Below, in pieces: positions 21,317 through 32,440 of a stretch of 64,000 bases of DNA. The stretch comes from Triatoma infestans (lineage: Eukaryota; Arthropoda; Insecta; Hemiptera; Reduviidae). Each line of letters starts with the position of its first letter. Position 1 is the stretch's first letter. The notes beneath the pieces are model-generated. The model was not told the origin of the DNA and ran no database searches. It was given only the letters and a program-made list of their open reading frames with translations. The stretch covers positions 1-64,000 of the forward strand of contig JAAEAF010004290.1 of NCBI GenBank assembly GCA_011037195.1, given 5' to 3'. Position numbers and translations under genes: made by a program.

Positions 21317-21835
21317 ATGGATGCAATTGTTGTTCACGCATTGTTCGCCATACACTGGTAGAAAAGGAAACATCGAAACAAAGTGATAATCTTCTGGTGC
21401 TAGTACTAGGAGATAACTGAACACCTTCCGGTATTTTTTCTTCAACGTTTGCAGTTCGCCGAAATCATTGTCGACCGGTTTTCACTCGTACAGGCTTCAA
21501 TCGTTTTTACGATCAGGTATTTTTCGGTTGGTAAATTTTTCATGATACCTTCGAACAGTTACAACACCATTTTTATGTACCTCGCCATAAGTTTAAAGCA
21601 TGTCTGTTTATTCTGAAAAAGTGAACAAATTTGTAGCGTCTACCATGAAAATACTGTCTCTCAGTATTCACTCACACGCACAGAACTTACACAAACTGTC
21701 AAACAAATAAACGATATGCTATTGTTAGTATTATACTTATGGACTTTCGACAAATAAATCTTTAACCTTCTATATCTCTTGTTATAAATTGATTTAAAAC
21801 ATATGAACTTTTATGTTTATTTTTTGCTACAGAAC

Positions 21836-23249
21836 TTACTTACTTACTTACTTAGTCGGAGACCTCTTCATACCCTAGGGTGTCGAGGTTTGCAGAAGGA
21901 GCTCCATCTTTCCCTATCTCTGGCTAAGTTTTTGGCCTCTTCCCATCTGACCCCTCTTTTTATTATGACCTCTCGGAGGTTATCCTCCCAGGAAATTCTC
22001 TTTCTTCCACGGGGCCTTCTACCAGTCATTCGCGTTTCGCATGCTTTCTTCGGGTACCTCTCGTCACGCAACCTACACACATGTCCGAACCATCGTAGCT
22101 GACCTCTCTCAATAACTTGAGATACTGGTTCACTTTTAAGTGTGGTTCTAATGGTGGTGTTGCGGATTCTGTCTCTTCTGGTTCTTCCTGCCACTTTTCT
22201 CAAATACCTCATTTCCGCGGCTTGGAGTTGGCTACGTTTCGCTTCTCTTAGAGCCCATGATTCACTTCCATATGTCAGCGTTGGAAGGAAGGTCGAACGG
22301 AAGGCTGCCATTTTTGTGTCCTTTGTTACTTCCTTTTTACTGAGAATATTTCTGTTTATGGCGTAGAATAGTCTTCCTGCGGCGTCTACTCTTGCAGTGA
22401 TTTCATTTTTTGACTTTGCCGCTCTTACTCAGCATCACGCACAGATATTTAAACACAGACACTTGTTCTATCCGTTTTCCGTCTATTTCTATTTGTACTT
22501 GTTCTTCACTCCTAGACACTGTCATAAATTTAGTTTTGGAGGTGTTAATTATCATCTTTCTCTTTTTGAGCTTTTCTGTCAGTATATTGATGTTCTCTTG
22601 TAGTTTTTCTCCATTGTCCGCTATGAGAACCAGCTCGTCTGCGAAAGCTAGGATTGAGAAACTTGTCGGCCTTAATTTCCAGAACCCTAATCTCGTTTCT
22701 CTGGCACTTCTTTTAAAGTCTTTTAGTACTTCATCCATGAGGATGATGAAGTAGAGTGGGCTCCCTATATCCCCCTGTCGGACCCCCATCCGTGTGATGA
22801 ATTCCGCCGATTGCTGATTGGAGGTTCTGACATAGTTTCTGCAAGTTTTATAGAACCTTTTTATTCTGCATATTATAGCTTCGCTAACCTTTTTGTTTCT
22901 GAGCGCTGTCCATATCATTTCCCAGGATACTCTGTCGAAAGCCTTTTCTAGATCTATGAAACATAGGTAGACGGATTTTCCGTATTCTATGGATTTCTCA
23001 CATATTTGTCGTAACATAAAGATGTGGTCTTGTGTACTTCGCCCTGGGCGGAAGCCACTCTGTTCCTCTTCTAGCTGATGTTCCACCTCTTTACGTAATC
23101 TATTTTCCAATACACGAGAATAGACCTTTCCAGGTACACTCAACAGTGAGATCCCTCTGTGATTTGCGCAATTTCTTTCGTCGCCTTTCTTAAATATGGG
23201 GACAATGATAGAAACTTCCCAGTCATCAGGTATTTGTTTATTATTCCAT
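21836..23249 (-). mobile_element. 5'-truncated RTE-like LINE inserted in a transposon end
   Basis: On the minus strand, 22403-23143 (extending back to about 23247) encodes most of a reverse transcriptase: GISLLSVPGKVYSRVLENRL, then EEEQSGFRPGRSTQDHIF, a YLCFIDLEKAFDRVSW block with a catalytic Asp, MGVRQGDIGSPLYF, and the active-site segment ILAFADELVLIAD (about 22635-22672). The last reads FADE rather than FADD. After a frameshift, 21868-22311 gives the C-terminus (FLPTLTYGSESWAL; LRWFGHVCRLRDERYPK). The 3' tail is a CTTA/TAAG tandem at 21836-21854. Flanks gctacagaac (21826-21835) and gctagaac (23250-23257) are a slightly eroded target-site duplication. Confidence 0.88.
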
Positions 23250-23578
23250 GCTAGAACACGTACCTAAAATAGTGCCGTGCAATTCTGAACACCCTGAATA
23301 TAAATAAAACGTTGACATAATATTTCGGGGATTAAATTAAAAGAAGTAATATCATTAAAAAATCACGCAGGGATCACATTAGTTGCAATTAAACAATTTA
23401 GAGACCTAAGTTTTAAACTACAAACTCTCCAAGTCTTTTTCTTTCCTTTTATTTAATTCTTTATTTGTTATTGGCTTTGTGTATATTGCAATATATATGG
23501 TTTTTATTTTCAGGCATTGGCCGGATGACAATTATTATCTGTTCGTAATTTATTTTATATATATCGCTCATCCGGTGG

Positions 23579-23960
23579 AACAATGGCGTAATTGCAAGTT
23601 TTGTGAAATAAACATAATCACGTCATAATTGTCAGTAAAAATCTTATTTATGGACAGAACAACGACGCAATTGTAGTGCGCCATTGATTTCGCCAGAGGG
23701 AAGTTGCATCGTTTTTTAATAATTATCGAGCAATCATGGCTTCTTATGAGAACAATGACGCTTCAGTTGTTTTGAGAGTTTTTGATACGTTTATATCTGT
23801 CTGTGGTTTTTATCAGAACATCGACGTAACTGTTATTGTAACCGTGTGAAGAGATCTACTAAGTGCCTCTTGCTGAGGAACAGTGACGTAATTGTATTTT
23901 ATGTCAATCTTGGTCAAATATTCATGCGAAGATAGTGTCATAACTGTAGTTTGTGTCATT
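23579..23960 (+). repeat. Array of TGACGYAATTG-type motifs
   Basis: About seven related sites occur within 380 bp: acaatggcgtaattgc (23582), acgtcataattgtc (23618), acaacgacgcaattgtag (23661), acaatgacgcttcagttg (23744), acatcgacgtaactgtta (23818), acagtgacgtaattgta (23880) and agtgtcataactgtag (23934). A further aatgacgcaattgc lies near the other end at 25107. Spacing is irregular (about 35-80 bp). Subterminal motif arrays often bind transposase; the TGACGTAA core also resembles bZIP sites. Confidence 0.55.
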
Positions 23961-24218
23961 GTTCAACACTCTGATTCTGCAATTTCGTGACACATCTGTT
24001 TTTATGACATTATTTCTTTAAAAGGTATTAGACAAACATTGTTTCAAGTTCACTGAATGTACCAAATAAAAAACAAATTCATTTTGTAAAGTCAACAGAA
24101 TAACTCACGCTTTTTTCCACTCAGTAACTTTGTTGGCCTTATAATAAAATTAAAATAATAATAATAATAATAATAAATTTCTAGTACATTTTTCCTTTCG
24201 TATTCTTCTTGAGTAAGA

Positions 24219-24783
24219 ATGAACGAAGTCGAAAACTCGTGAGGTTTAGCATTGTTAATGGTGAGGACCGTAATTCTAATGCTAGTCCTGATCCTAAACC
24301 TACGCCTAATCTGAAAATGTTGTTAATGGCTAAGAAGACAACATTTCAACCGAATACATCGTTCAGGAATCCAGTGGATGTTAAGATGTCTTTGAGAAAA
24401 GTGAATAGAAAGCCGCAACAACATGACTTCAGTTCTTCTAGCTCAGATTTTTCTTCTGGCGCTGGCGAAGAATATGAACCGTCCTGTGATAGTTCAAGTG
24501 ATTCTCCTGATCCAAAAATAAAAGTTGCTACAAGAAACCAAACAGCAGAGACCTCGGAATGGCCAGGGCACTGGTAATTCAACAACTGTATGATGAACTT
24601 GGTATAAATATATCAAAAAAGACAGATGGGAATCCATTTAAGATCAGTTATGTGAAGCTCTTACGTTTTGAGAAGGATAGTGACTGTTTTTTTTGTGCAA
24701 AACTAGTTTTAAAAGTGGACAGAGATTACTTTAAAACCTGCATATACAAAGCAGCTAACACTTTCACAAACCAAAATAAATGA
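24219..24783 (+). CDS. Unrecognised transposon-internal ORFs (two overlapping frames)
   Basis: The first frame reaches 24577. An ATG at 24219 opens a frame that stops after seven codons, so a frameshift would be needed to join it; an in-frame ATG lies near 24316. The product is basic at its start (RNSNASPDPKP..), then serine- and acid-rich (SSSSSDFSSGAGEEYEPSCD), like a disordered N-terminal region. The second, offset by a frameshift, runs 24559-24783 (ALVIQQLYDELGINISKK; CFFCAKLVL; TNQNK end) and stops beside an AATAAA-like aaaataaatga. I cannot name a family; it may be an internally deleted transposase. Confidence 0.35.
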
Positions 24784-25235
24784 TTTGAAGAGCTTGGTAT
24801 CTAATAGTATCATCATTCCTGGATTCTATAGTAATTTTTTTTTAATTATCTGTATTAGTTTAGTTTGCATATTAATGACTAGCAGATGATTTCTGATATT
24901 CAAGTCTTGTTCATTTTTTGAAAAAAAAATATGTATTTAGATATTTAATCTTACATTTTCATTCGTTACTTAATTTTTTTAAAACGACATTGTATTAATT
25001 TTGGAATAAACAAACAAATAACATTACTCTTTCTGTACTTTACACTTCTCTTCTTATAATTTCGACGGAAATTAAATACTAGTCCTCATTTAATTTTTTA
25101 AGGAAAAATGACGCAATTGCTTTGAAGGGCTTAACTGCCCGGAAATCAAATCATGATTATTAAGTAAGTATTCTGTTGGCAAGATCTAAATGTGCAAGAC
25201 CACCGGATGAGGCGATATTATAAAAAGTATTTGTT

Positions 25236-26880
25236 TTTAAATTTTGAACTGATGACTCAACGTAACCAACTTTATTCTAAATACCTAGTAGAATTCAAAT
25301 CTGTTTATAATTTATAAACTTCGTAATCCTCCAAGCATACCTTCTTTCTCGTTTCGAATTAGATATTCGTCGAAACAGGAACAGGGCCTTATCATTTTTA
25401 TATATCGAAGAAAAATATTCGTCAATTTATAAAAAATTAAAATCATTTAAAAACTGAAATCTTGTACAAAGATAACGTCGAAATCACTATGAAAGAAGTG
25501 GTTATATTCAAAATATTATTGAATTGTCCTAAGAAAGTTTACCTTTTCTCAAAGTTTCATTGAAATCTGGATTCAATATTGGATTACTTCGCTTAGGAAA
25601 CTAAGAAGGTGCGCTCTAATCTTTAAATGAAGTTAGATATATTTCAGAAAAAAAATGTAACAAATTTTGTGGATGGCTGGTTAAAAGTCCGTGAGTCTTT
25701 TCTTCTTTAGCGTACCATCTTCATGTAATGTTCATCTTTGATAACGAGTTATTATATAATGCACATGTTAATCATGTCTATATCTATTGGATTTATTCTC
25801 TATACCTTCCCTCTCAAAGGAGCCATTTTGAAAGCGGTTTTGATAATTACATCTTCTTCACTGACTTCAAGCCTGTATATCTATCTATGCGCTTCCATTC
25901 TTCTGCGCCCATTGTGACGCGTTTATCCCAATTTTTGTGTGGCGATTTCGAGTGCTTATAGTCAGATTTTACTCTATTTAATTCTTAATTTTCACTCATT
26001 CTAACCAACATTTCCCTTCATTACAATTGTCATGTACACTTCCTCATAGCAATTGTCCATCAATTTGGACAGGGCCTATTGATTTGTCCACCGTGTATTA
26101 GTCACAGCGCTTTTTTTACTTATACTTTCAATCATTAATGTTCCTTACCCAGAATTTTGGTTTTTCATTATTAAGACTTCTTTTTTTCAATCGATACTCA
26201 ATGGGGAATTGGCAAAATTGTTCATAAACCGTTTCGATCAATATTGTACTATGTTTAACACAGTTTTGTTCATTCTTGTTCATTTTTGGCACAAGATTCT
26301 AACAATAAAGGCCTATCGGATGGATGAAGACTGACTGAAGGCCTTCTAAAGATACGCCATGGTAACCTCATTTTTCATCCTAGCATACATAAACTAGGCC
26401 CTTTAAGTTGTTGATCAATACAATCACACTATTCGCGCGGGAATCGAAGACTAGAGCTGCTAGCTACCTGACTAAGTGATAGCTCCATTCATTTCTTGAT
26501 TTTCTTCTATCAGGGTATTTTGTTGGAATTCCTAGATGGAGATGTTGATTTGAACAGGGGCAAGGGATTATTACTTATGATCCATTTTGTTTGGTTCCAT
26601 TTTATCTCGGCTATTCCTCGAATAATTCCTTAACAGGACTACTTACAATAACCATTAAATAATAAAGGATTTAGCTAAAGAGAAGCCTTAGGCTAAATGA
26701 CATGTGAAGACTCTACCAAAATTCCATACTTCTTTCCTTCGAAGGACGAAATCATTGCAGAACTCAAATATTATTATTCAAGTTTTCGGCTTAAAACAGT
26801 TATTCTGAGAGAGTAGATAGGTTTGCCAATTTAGGTGCCTCTCTTCTTTTTATGATATACGATTTATGGTTATGTCTGTC
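25236..26880. other. Unassigned DNA
   Basis: No gene recognised in about 1.6 kb. The open frame at 25728-25961 has no family features. 26030-26110 contains two similar 'caattgtcc/atttgtcca' blocks around a tttggacagg, without a clear structure. Confidence 0.4.
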
Positions 26881-26887
26881 AAACTTC

Positions 26888-27060
26888 TAAACATGAACAG
26901 CTTCACAGCATTCATCATCCCTCTGGATGAATTCAGTACGTTGTTGACAGTCTAAGACAGGGCTTTGTTGGCTCATTCAGGGCCCTTAGTGAGATGTTGC
27001 TGAATCATTTCATGGACCTCTCTCAGCCAATTTGTTGGATCCCTTACTGTACACTGTAAT
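26888..27060 (+). repeat. Dispersed block 'SFTAF', copy 1
   Basis: aacatgaacagcttcacagc at the start, then tctaagaca..ggg, ttagtgagatgttgctg and acctctctcag..ttggatccctta match, on the opposite strand, 45340-45545 and 46985-47190. The other copies keep minus-strand frames of about 70-100 codons; this copy has stops. It appears beside the second ribozyme family at two of three sites, so it may be part of a PLE-like element. Confidence 0.55.
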
Positions 27061-27179
27061 TTAAGGAGATAACTCTACATAATGGGATTCATGCCAGATC
27101 TTTTCGTAGAGTTTGTTAGATGAATGGAGAATTAGATTAAGGACTTTTAGTCGGAAAAGCATATCTGTGGAAGAGTTTA

Positions 27180-27915
27180 GGCTATTTCACTTTAAGGATA
27201 TGGTCCGATTTGTTAATTTCAGGTGGGTTAGATTCCGGACATGACCTAACCGACACATAATCTGCCTTTTTTTTATAAAGGCCACTAGGTCCGGCTCAAA
27301 GAAAAAACATTCTTAGTCCTCTATTGGTCCAGCATCTCCATATTTCCCCTTCGCGAACGGGACCAAATATTCTCCTGAACACTTTTCGCTCCCATGAATT
27401 CAGCATCCTCCCTACCGTTCCCGTCATCACCCATGTCTCACTGGCATAAATCACTATTGGCCTAATGCAGGTGATGTATATTTTCCAGTTTTGCCTTTCT
27501 AGGCAATGCCTGTGACTTCAACAAAGAAGTTAACGCAAAATAACATCTGTTACCCGCTGCCAATCTAGCTTTGATCTCTTCGATGGAACCATTTTCTCTC
27601 TGTCACTATAGCACCTAGGTAAGTAAAGGAGGAAATAAGATCGAAAATGTTACCCGCTAAATTAATAGATGTCACCAGCCTGTTTTCTCTCCTGGATAAT
27701 TTCATACCTTTCATACCACAATAACAACATCGTCTGTATATGCCGTGTATTGCACAATTCTGGTATAAATTGACCCGTTTCGATTAATTTCTATAACTCT
27801 TAAAGCTTTCTCGAGACATCGGTTTAATAACACCGGCTGGCGATAGGGGGTCCCCTTGCCCACAAACCGGTCGCGCAGTCTTAAGATACTGCTCCCTGGA
27901 AACGTACCTAACACC
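27180..27915 (-). mobile_element. RTE-like LINE fragment, heavily frameshifted
   Basis: The minus-strand frame 27711-27914 covers reverse transcriptase palm sequence ending RIVQYTAYTDDVVIVV, where the catalytic YADD reads YTDD. Further minus-strand frames continue the family: ARLAAGNRCYFALTSL (about 27530-27580), RPIVIYASETWVMTG (about 27410-27460) and RIFGPVREGEIWR (about 27340-27385). It resembles the LINE at 19411 but is more degraded. Ends were not resolved. Confidence 0.75.
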
Positions 27916-27920
27916 TTGAT

Positions 27921-28639
27921 CTTGACAGGATCATTTTAACCAATGTAATTAGCCTTACCTGGTACATTAAAATCTTGTCAAACTTTCAGTAGCTTAATAT
28001 TATTGGTATTCCCATTATTTATATTATTATCCTTATAATATTTTTAAATCACCAATCAGATTGCTTTAAAAATACAAGGTAAAAAATCCTTTCGTATTGT
28101 TTGATACTTTACATAGAATTCAAATTAAGTCAATAAATAATTTCTAATACTGAACTGTTATTTCATTAAGCATTTGGATATCTTCATTCTAAATAAGATT
28201 GAATTTTTTATTCAAAAAATTTTTGTTATATCTTTTACAGGTTTTAAGCATTTTCAAAATTCTATCTATTGATTTATTGAAGATTACATGTTAATGTCAA
28301 ATATAATATTAAGTGAAAGAATGTACTATCATTTATTTATTTTTATATATTCACTTATAAAATTAAAAATGACAAATGACATTTTTAATTATAAATACTT
28401 CTGATATAATGAGCATTATAAAAATAATAAACATTTGTGTACATGAGTGTCTTTGTGAATATTTGTAAGTGTGGGTATATTATAATAGCCAGAAGGCAGC
28501 GCTGATGATGGTTAAAAAAAAAAAAGGGAGACCCACCGTCACCCCCTCCGTTTTAAAAGGAAGTTGGGAGCTTGCCTACAGCAGTAAACTTAGTATTAAA
28601 GTATTAGAAATATAGAAGATATAAAAGGAGGAAGGTTTT
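27921..28639. other. AT-rich spacer
   Basis: No gene seen. Contains short A and T tracts and an A run near 28515-28526. Confidence 0.5.
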
Positions 28640-28880
28640 ACTGAAGCTAGTAGCGCAAAACCAGTATGCCCACACGTACACACACACACACACACACAAC
28701 ATCCCAAACTAAAATATAGACATTGAGTAGGGATGGGTAGTGGAGACACACTCTTCGTTCCGTAATTTAGTGGGTAGTATGAGATAGATTGAGTAAGAAG
28801 GGAAATGTGAAACTACTGCGTCAAGGCGGCTAAGGGCCTTGGGGCCGGCGCATGCGTACACAGCCAGATCAATGTTGTAC
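28640..28880. promoter_or_regulatory. CA microsatellite and GC-richer island with an NRF-1-like palindrome
   Basis: A CA repeat at about 28678-28700 is followed by a GC-richer island (28815-28875) containing gccggcgcatgcgtac, with the palindromic GCGCATGC core of NRF-1/erect-wing type sites. Such islands can mark promoters, but no following exon was recognised. The remaining DNA to 29585 is AT-rich with T and A runs. Confidence 0.25.
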
Positions 28881-29599
28881 ACTTGTGTGCTCTGTTTATA
28901 AGCCTCTTCATACCATTTCCTAGCTTGCCTAACTTTTGCTAACGATTACAATTCAAGCAAAGCGTTTGTTTATAATGAATCTGTTTCTCTTATCTGAATA
29001 ATCTTCAAAATAAAATATAAAAAAAAGACTTTAAAACAAAATTATAGCGAATATAGATTTTTTTAAATATACTTTAAATTTCAAGTTTATACGTATTTTT
29101 CAAATTTTTGTTCATTTTTTTTTTTAACCATTAATATTAAATTAAAAATTAATATAAAAGACCAATATTATTAAAATAAATATTCATTTATAATGTAACA
29201 CTTGTTCGATAAAAAAATGTAATCGATTATAATTAAATTCAAAAATCTTAAAATCCACCCTTTAAATATATATATTTTTTTTTTATTTATTTGTCATTTT
29301 ATATGTCATTTCAACTCTATATAATAGAATAAGCAAATATGTAAATAACGTGATATCCATCTACATACTGACATCCAATGATGACAATCACCACGTAAAA
29401 AAATATATAAACAACGTAAACCGTGATTTAAAAAAAAAAACTTATCATTACATAGTGGCGCTACATTTCAAATACCAAACGGCATAAAAGTTAACTATAA
29501 AGACTGGGCTAAAATAAAGAGTTTTCTAAGTTAAAACATTGTCTAGAATCCTGATATACAACGATTAAAATTAACTATAAACAAGATATATATATAAAT

Positions 29600-29702
29600 T
29601 ACGTTAGAATAAACCTGTACATTTAACCTCATAAAATTGCTGATAAACTGCTGAACCCATCCTTTCCTATTTCCTACATAATATCCTAATTTTTCCCATA
29701 GT
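29600..29702 (+). repeat. Gypsy-associated LTR piece, copy 1
   Basis: Carries attacgttagaataaacctg then aacctcataaaattgctg, ataaactgctgaacccatcc and ttcctacataatatcc. It matches 32075-32165 in the same orientation and 32283-32420 in reverse. It lies just upstream of integrase sequence, so it is probably an LTR fragment left by an internal deletion. Confidence 0.6.
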
Positions 29703-29774
29703 GGTTTATATTGTGAAAATGATTTTTATGAACGTTTTACTTCATTAGCTACAAAATATTTTGGCGAATCAGAC

Positions 29775-30770
29775 GTGATGTTCACAAAATTTACCCAGAA
29801 GCTATTAGACGACATACTAGACGAAAGAGAGACAAAGGAAATTATAGAAAACTATCATGTAGGCAAAACCAACCACAGAGATATTGAGGAAATATTCAAC
29901 AAAATACAAAGGACATACTATTGGCCAAAAATGAGACAGTCAATACAAGAATACATCAATAAGTGTGAAATTTGCCTTAAGACAAAATACGACAGAACGC
30001 CCACAAAAAACCAAACTAAATTACACACCTACAGCAATTAGACCACTGGAAATTATACATATTGACAGTGTAACCTTAGACGGCAAAATTAATCAAATTT
30101 TTAACAATCATCGACTCTTTCTCCAGGTTCGCTCAAGTTTACAAATTAACTACAGGTCAAGGTATAACAATAGCTAACAGATTAATAGAGTACTTTACCC
30201 ACTACGGACTAACAAAGAAAATAATATCAGACAACGGTTTAGAATTCAATAACTCCGTAATAAAAGAACTGTTGGACCTTCACAAAATCAAGCTACTCGT
30301 ACATTTCATAAGCTCACAACATCCGGAATTAAACGGAATGGCCGAGAGATATAAGAATTTCAAGAGCACATAAGAATTTTAAACAACAGGGGCGAATTCA
30401 AAGACGACAATATGGAAAATAAAGTAAAATACGCCTTACTAGCATACATTCATTACAAAACTCACACCTTTCGAGATACTACATGGACACTTACAAACAG
30501 AACCAGTTTTCGAAATGGACATTGAAAAACAATTAATAAACGACTACATAAATAAAAACAGAGACAAACTCTTATATGAACGGATTAGAGCGAGAATTGA
30601 CTAAAATAAAGAAAAGGTATTAGCCTGCAGAAACAAATCCAGGGAAGATCCACCTGAAATTCCCACCGAAGTATTCGTGAAAAATAGACAAAAAATGAAC
30701 AAAACAAAAAACAAATATAATAAAGAGACAGTTACTTCATTAGACCCAAAACTTAAAAACATTAATAATT
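29775..30770 (+). pseudogene. Ty3/gypsy (errantivirus-type) integrase, frameshifted
   Basis: The first frame, 29775-30041, has the H-H-C-C zinc-binding domain (His near 29850-29880; CEICLK at about 29964-29981). The second, about 30105-30372, covers the catalytic core with SDNG around the second Asp (about 30222-30233) and GMAER at the Glu. Later frames (30373-30770) carry a degraded C-terminal domain. Frameshifts near 30040-30110 and a stop near 30370 break the protein. Reverse transcriptase, RNase H, protease and gag were not found upstream, where an LTR piece lies instead. Order and sequence type fit errantivirus-like gypsy elements. Confidence 0.8.
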
Positions 30771-30774
30771 AGCC

Positions 30775-32024
30775 CGAGACACTTTAACACTCGCGAAAAA
30801 ATCCATATGTCTAATATTAAACGACCAAGACAACTTGGGCCTGACAAATTTAAAACTAAGAATCCTGTACCAGGGTTTTTCTTCTTCTTCCCCACGACAG
30901 GGCGAGATTTAGAGATTCGAAACATTACCCACAACACAGGAATCTTACCAATACTGATGGGACAAGCCAAATTACAGACGACTACCCACAACTTTGTGCA
31001 TTATTATCGAGTAGAGTGCATTATAAACTTCATACGAAGTTTACGAATTCGCTGTCATAACTGACATTCTAAATCATGTAGAAATATTATACAACATGAT
31101 CCTAAATATTGTCAATGATATTGAGAGTTCTCTCACTTTTTGTAAACTCAAAACATTTCATCCAAGTATTATTTCAACGTATGAATTATTTTCAGAATTA
31201 TAAAACATTGTACATTAATACGATGTGACCAATTACCCATTGAAATTAAATATGAAAATATGTTCGACATTATAAAATTGTTAGATATTGATTGTAAAAT
31301 AAGTCATAAATATGAAATTTTTTATTTCATACATTTACCTATTGTAATGAAAGAACATTTTGAATTGTATTACCTACATCCCTCATCAATTCAATCTTAA
31401 TGACAATACTCCCAACCACAAAATTCCTTCTAAAATCCAGCAGTACAAAAATTGAAGGTTTACGAACAATGTGTAACATCTAACCATCCTCTGGGTACTT
31501 GTGCCCCTTCACAGTCAACCCAGTGCGAGGAAGAAATCTTAATCAAAGGAACAACGTCTTCCTGCAAGTTCACTTCACTCAGTATCAGAGACAGTCAAGT
31601 GATATGGGTCGAAGAAATAAATCAATAGTTGGCAGTCTTCCCTACCGAAGAAACATTAACCATTCAAAAAGGAACAGAAATGGAAAAGAAAACACTCCGA
31701 GGAATTTATCTTCTAAAGCCAAACGAAGACACAATCATCTTCAAAGACAAGAAGCTGCAACATCAGTCTAAATCATTTGGACAGCCGATACTGTTAAGCG
31801 ACTTGGAATCTATTCTAAGGAAATACCAAGCACCACATTTTTCAATAAACATGAGGCATTTGGACTTAGCAACTATACCTCAAAATATAGTGACCCCAGT
31901 CGAGAAGAATTCAGCGATTTCAAGTAAATTCAATATTGAGAGCATCTTGCTGATTTTACTCATAGTCCTTTTCATCTGCTGCAAGATAACAAGAAGGGAT
32001 ACTTATGCGTCAACAACCACCTGA
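30775..32024 (+). pseudogene. Errantivirus-type env remnant, broken
   Basis: Downstream of integrase, the frame 30807-31064 and several short later frames give an envelope-like order. The last frame (31629-32024) ends with a hydrophobic membrane-anchor segment at about 31940-31985 and a short basic tail. Position after pol and before a polypurine tract, plus the C-terminal anchor, support an env relic of an insect endogenous retrovirus. Multiple stops and frameshifts between about 31065 and 31630 mean no intact product. The call rests on position and architecture more than on specific residues. Confidence 0.65.
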
Positions 32025-32044
32025 CTGCGCACTTCCGGAGGAAG

Positions 32045-32190
32045 TGCATTCTAGGGGTGGAGGAATTAACACCTACTGTACATTAACCTCATAAAACTGC
32101 TGATAAACTGCTGATCCCATCCTTTCCTATTTCCTATATAATATCCTAATTTTCCCACAGTCTTTAGTCTTGTACATGTATACCGACGCG
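32045..32190 (+). repeat. Gypsy polypurine tract and LTR piece, copy 2
   Basis: Purine-rich ctaggggtggagg (32051-32063) immediately precedes the LTR-like aattaacacc...cattaacctcataaaactgctg. This is the expected arrangement at the 3' end of a gypsy element, 20-40 bp after the env stop. The sequence matches 29600-29702 in direct orientation. Confidence 0.65.
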
Positions 32191-32282
32191 CTAATTACCT
32201 TTTTTTAATTCGAAAATTCCGTTTTTTAAAATTATAATTTATTTAAAAATTGGAATTACAATATAAACATCCGCTCTAACAA

Positions 32283-32440
32283 CATGTATACAAGACTAAA
32301 GACTGTGGGAAAATTAGGATATTATATAGGAAATAGGAAAGGATGGGATCAGCAGTTTATCAGCAGTTTTATGAGGTCAGCAGTAATGTACAGGTTTATT
32401 CTAACGTAATTTGTATATGTATAATACGTGTATACAAACA
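32283..32440 (-). repeat. Inverted LTR piece, copy 3
   Basis: Reverse complement of copies 1 and 2: gactaaagactgtgggaaaa, gatattatataggaaatagg, gggatcagcagtttatcagc and tttattctaacgtaat. It includes the 5' block present in copy 1 but not copy 2. Copies 2 and 3 form an inverted pair around about 100 bp of AT-rich DNA (32191-32282). Confidence 0.65.

Larger units (their letters stand above)
20866..23297. mobile_element. DNA transposon with ~110-bp terminal inverted repeats, split by insertions
   Basis: The left end starts near 20866 (ccgggtgtttcagaattgc) and runs about 110 bp (..ggcactattttaggt..gttctgtagcaaaaataaac..). The same sequence in reverse complement occurs at 21760-21835 and resumes at 23258-23297 (acctaaaatagtgcc..cagggtg end), either side of an RTE-like LINE. 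No transposase was recognised inside (21331-21750), so it looks non-autonomous. A ribozyme-type unit lies at 21065-21316. The superfamily is not determined. Confidence 0.7.
23550..25235. mobile_element. Candidate DNA transposon with subterminal repeats
   Basis: The ends ctcatccggtgg (23567-23578) and ccaccggatgag (25200-25211) are exact inverted repeats. The match extends outward imperfectly through atatcg and an AT-rich stretch, giving about 30-bp inverted ends. Inside are an array of related motifs (23579-23950) and two short frames (24219-24780). I do not recognise the superfamily. Direct target duplications were not identified, so true borders may differ. Confidence 0.5.

Noticed and set aside
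29340..29600. Possible gypsy reverse transcriptase/RNase H remnant upstream of the integrase
   Set aside because: Only a short open stretch (QIPNGIKVNYKDWAKIK) with no recognisable RT or RNase H motif.
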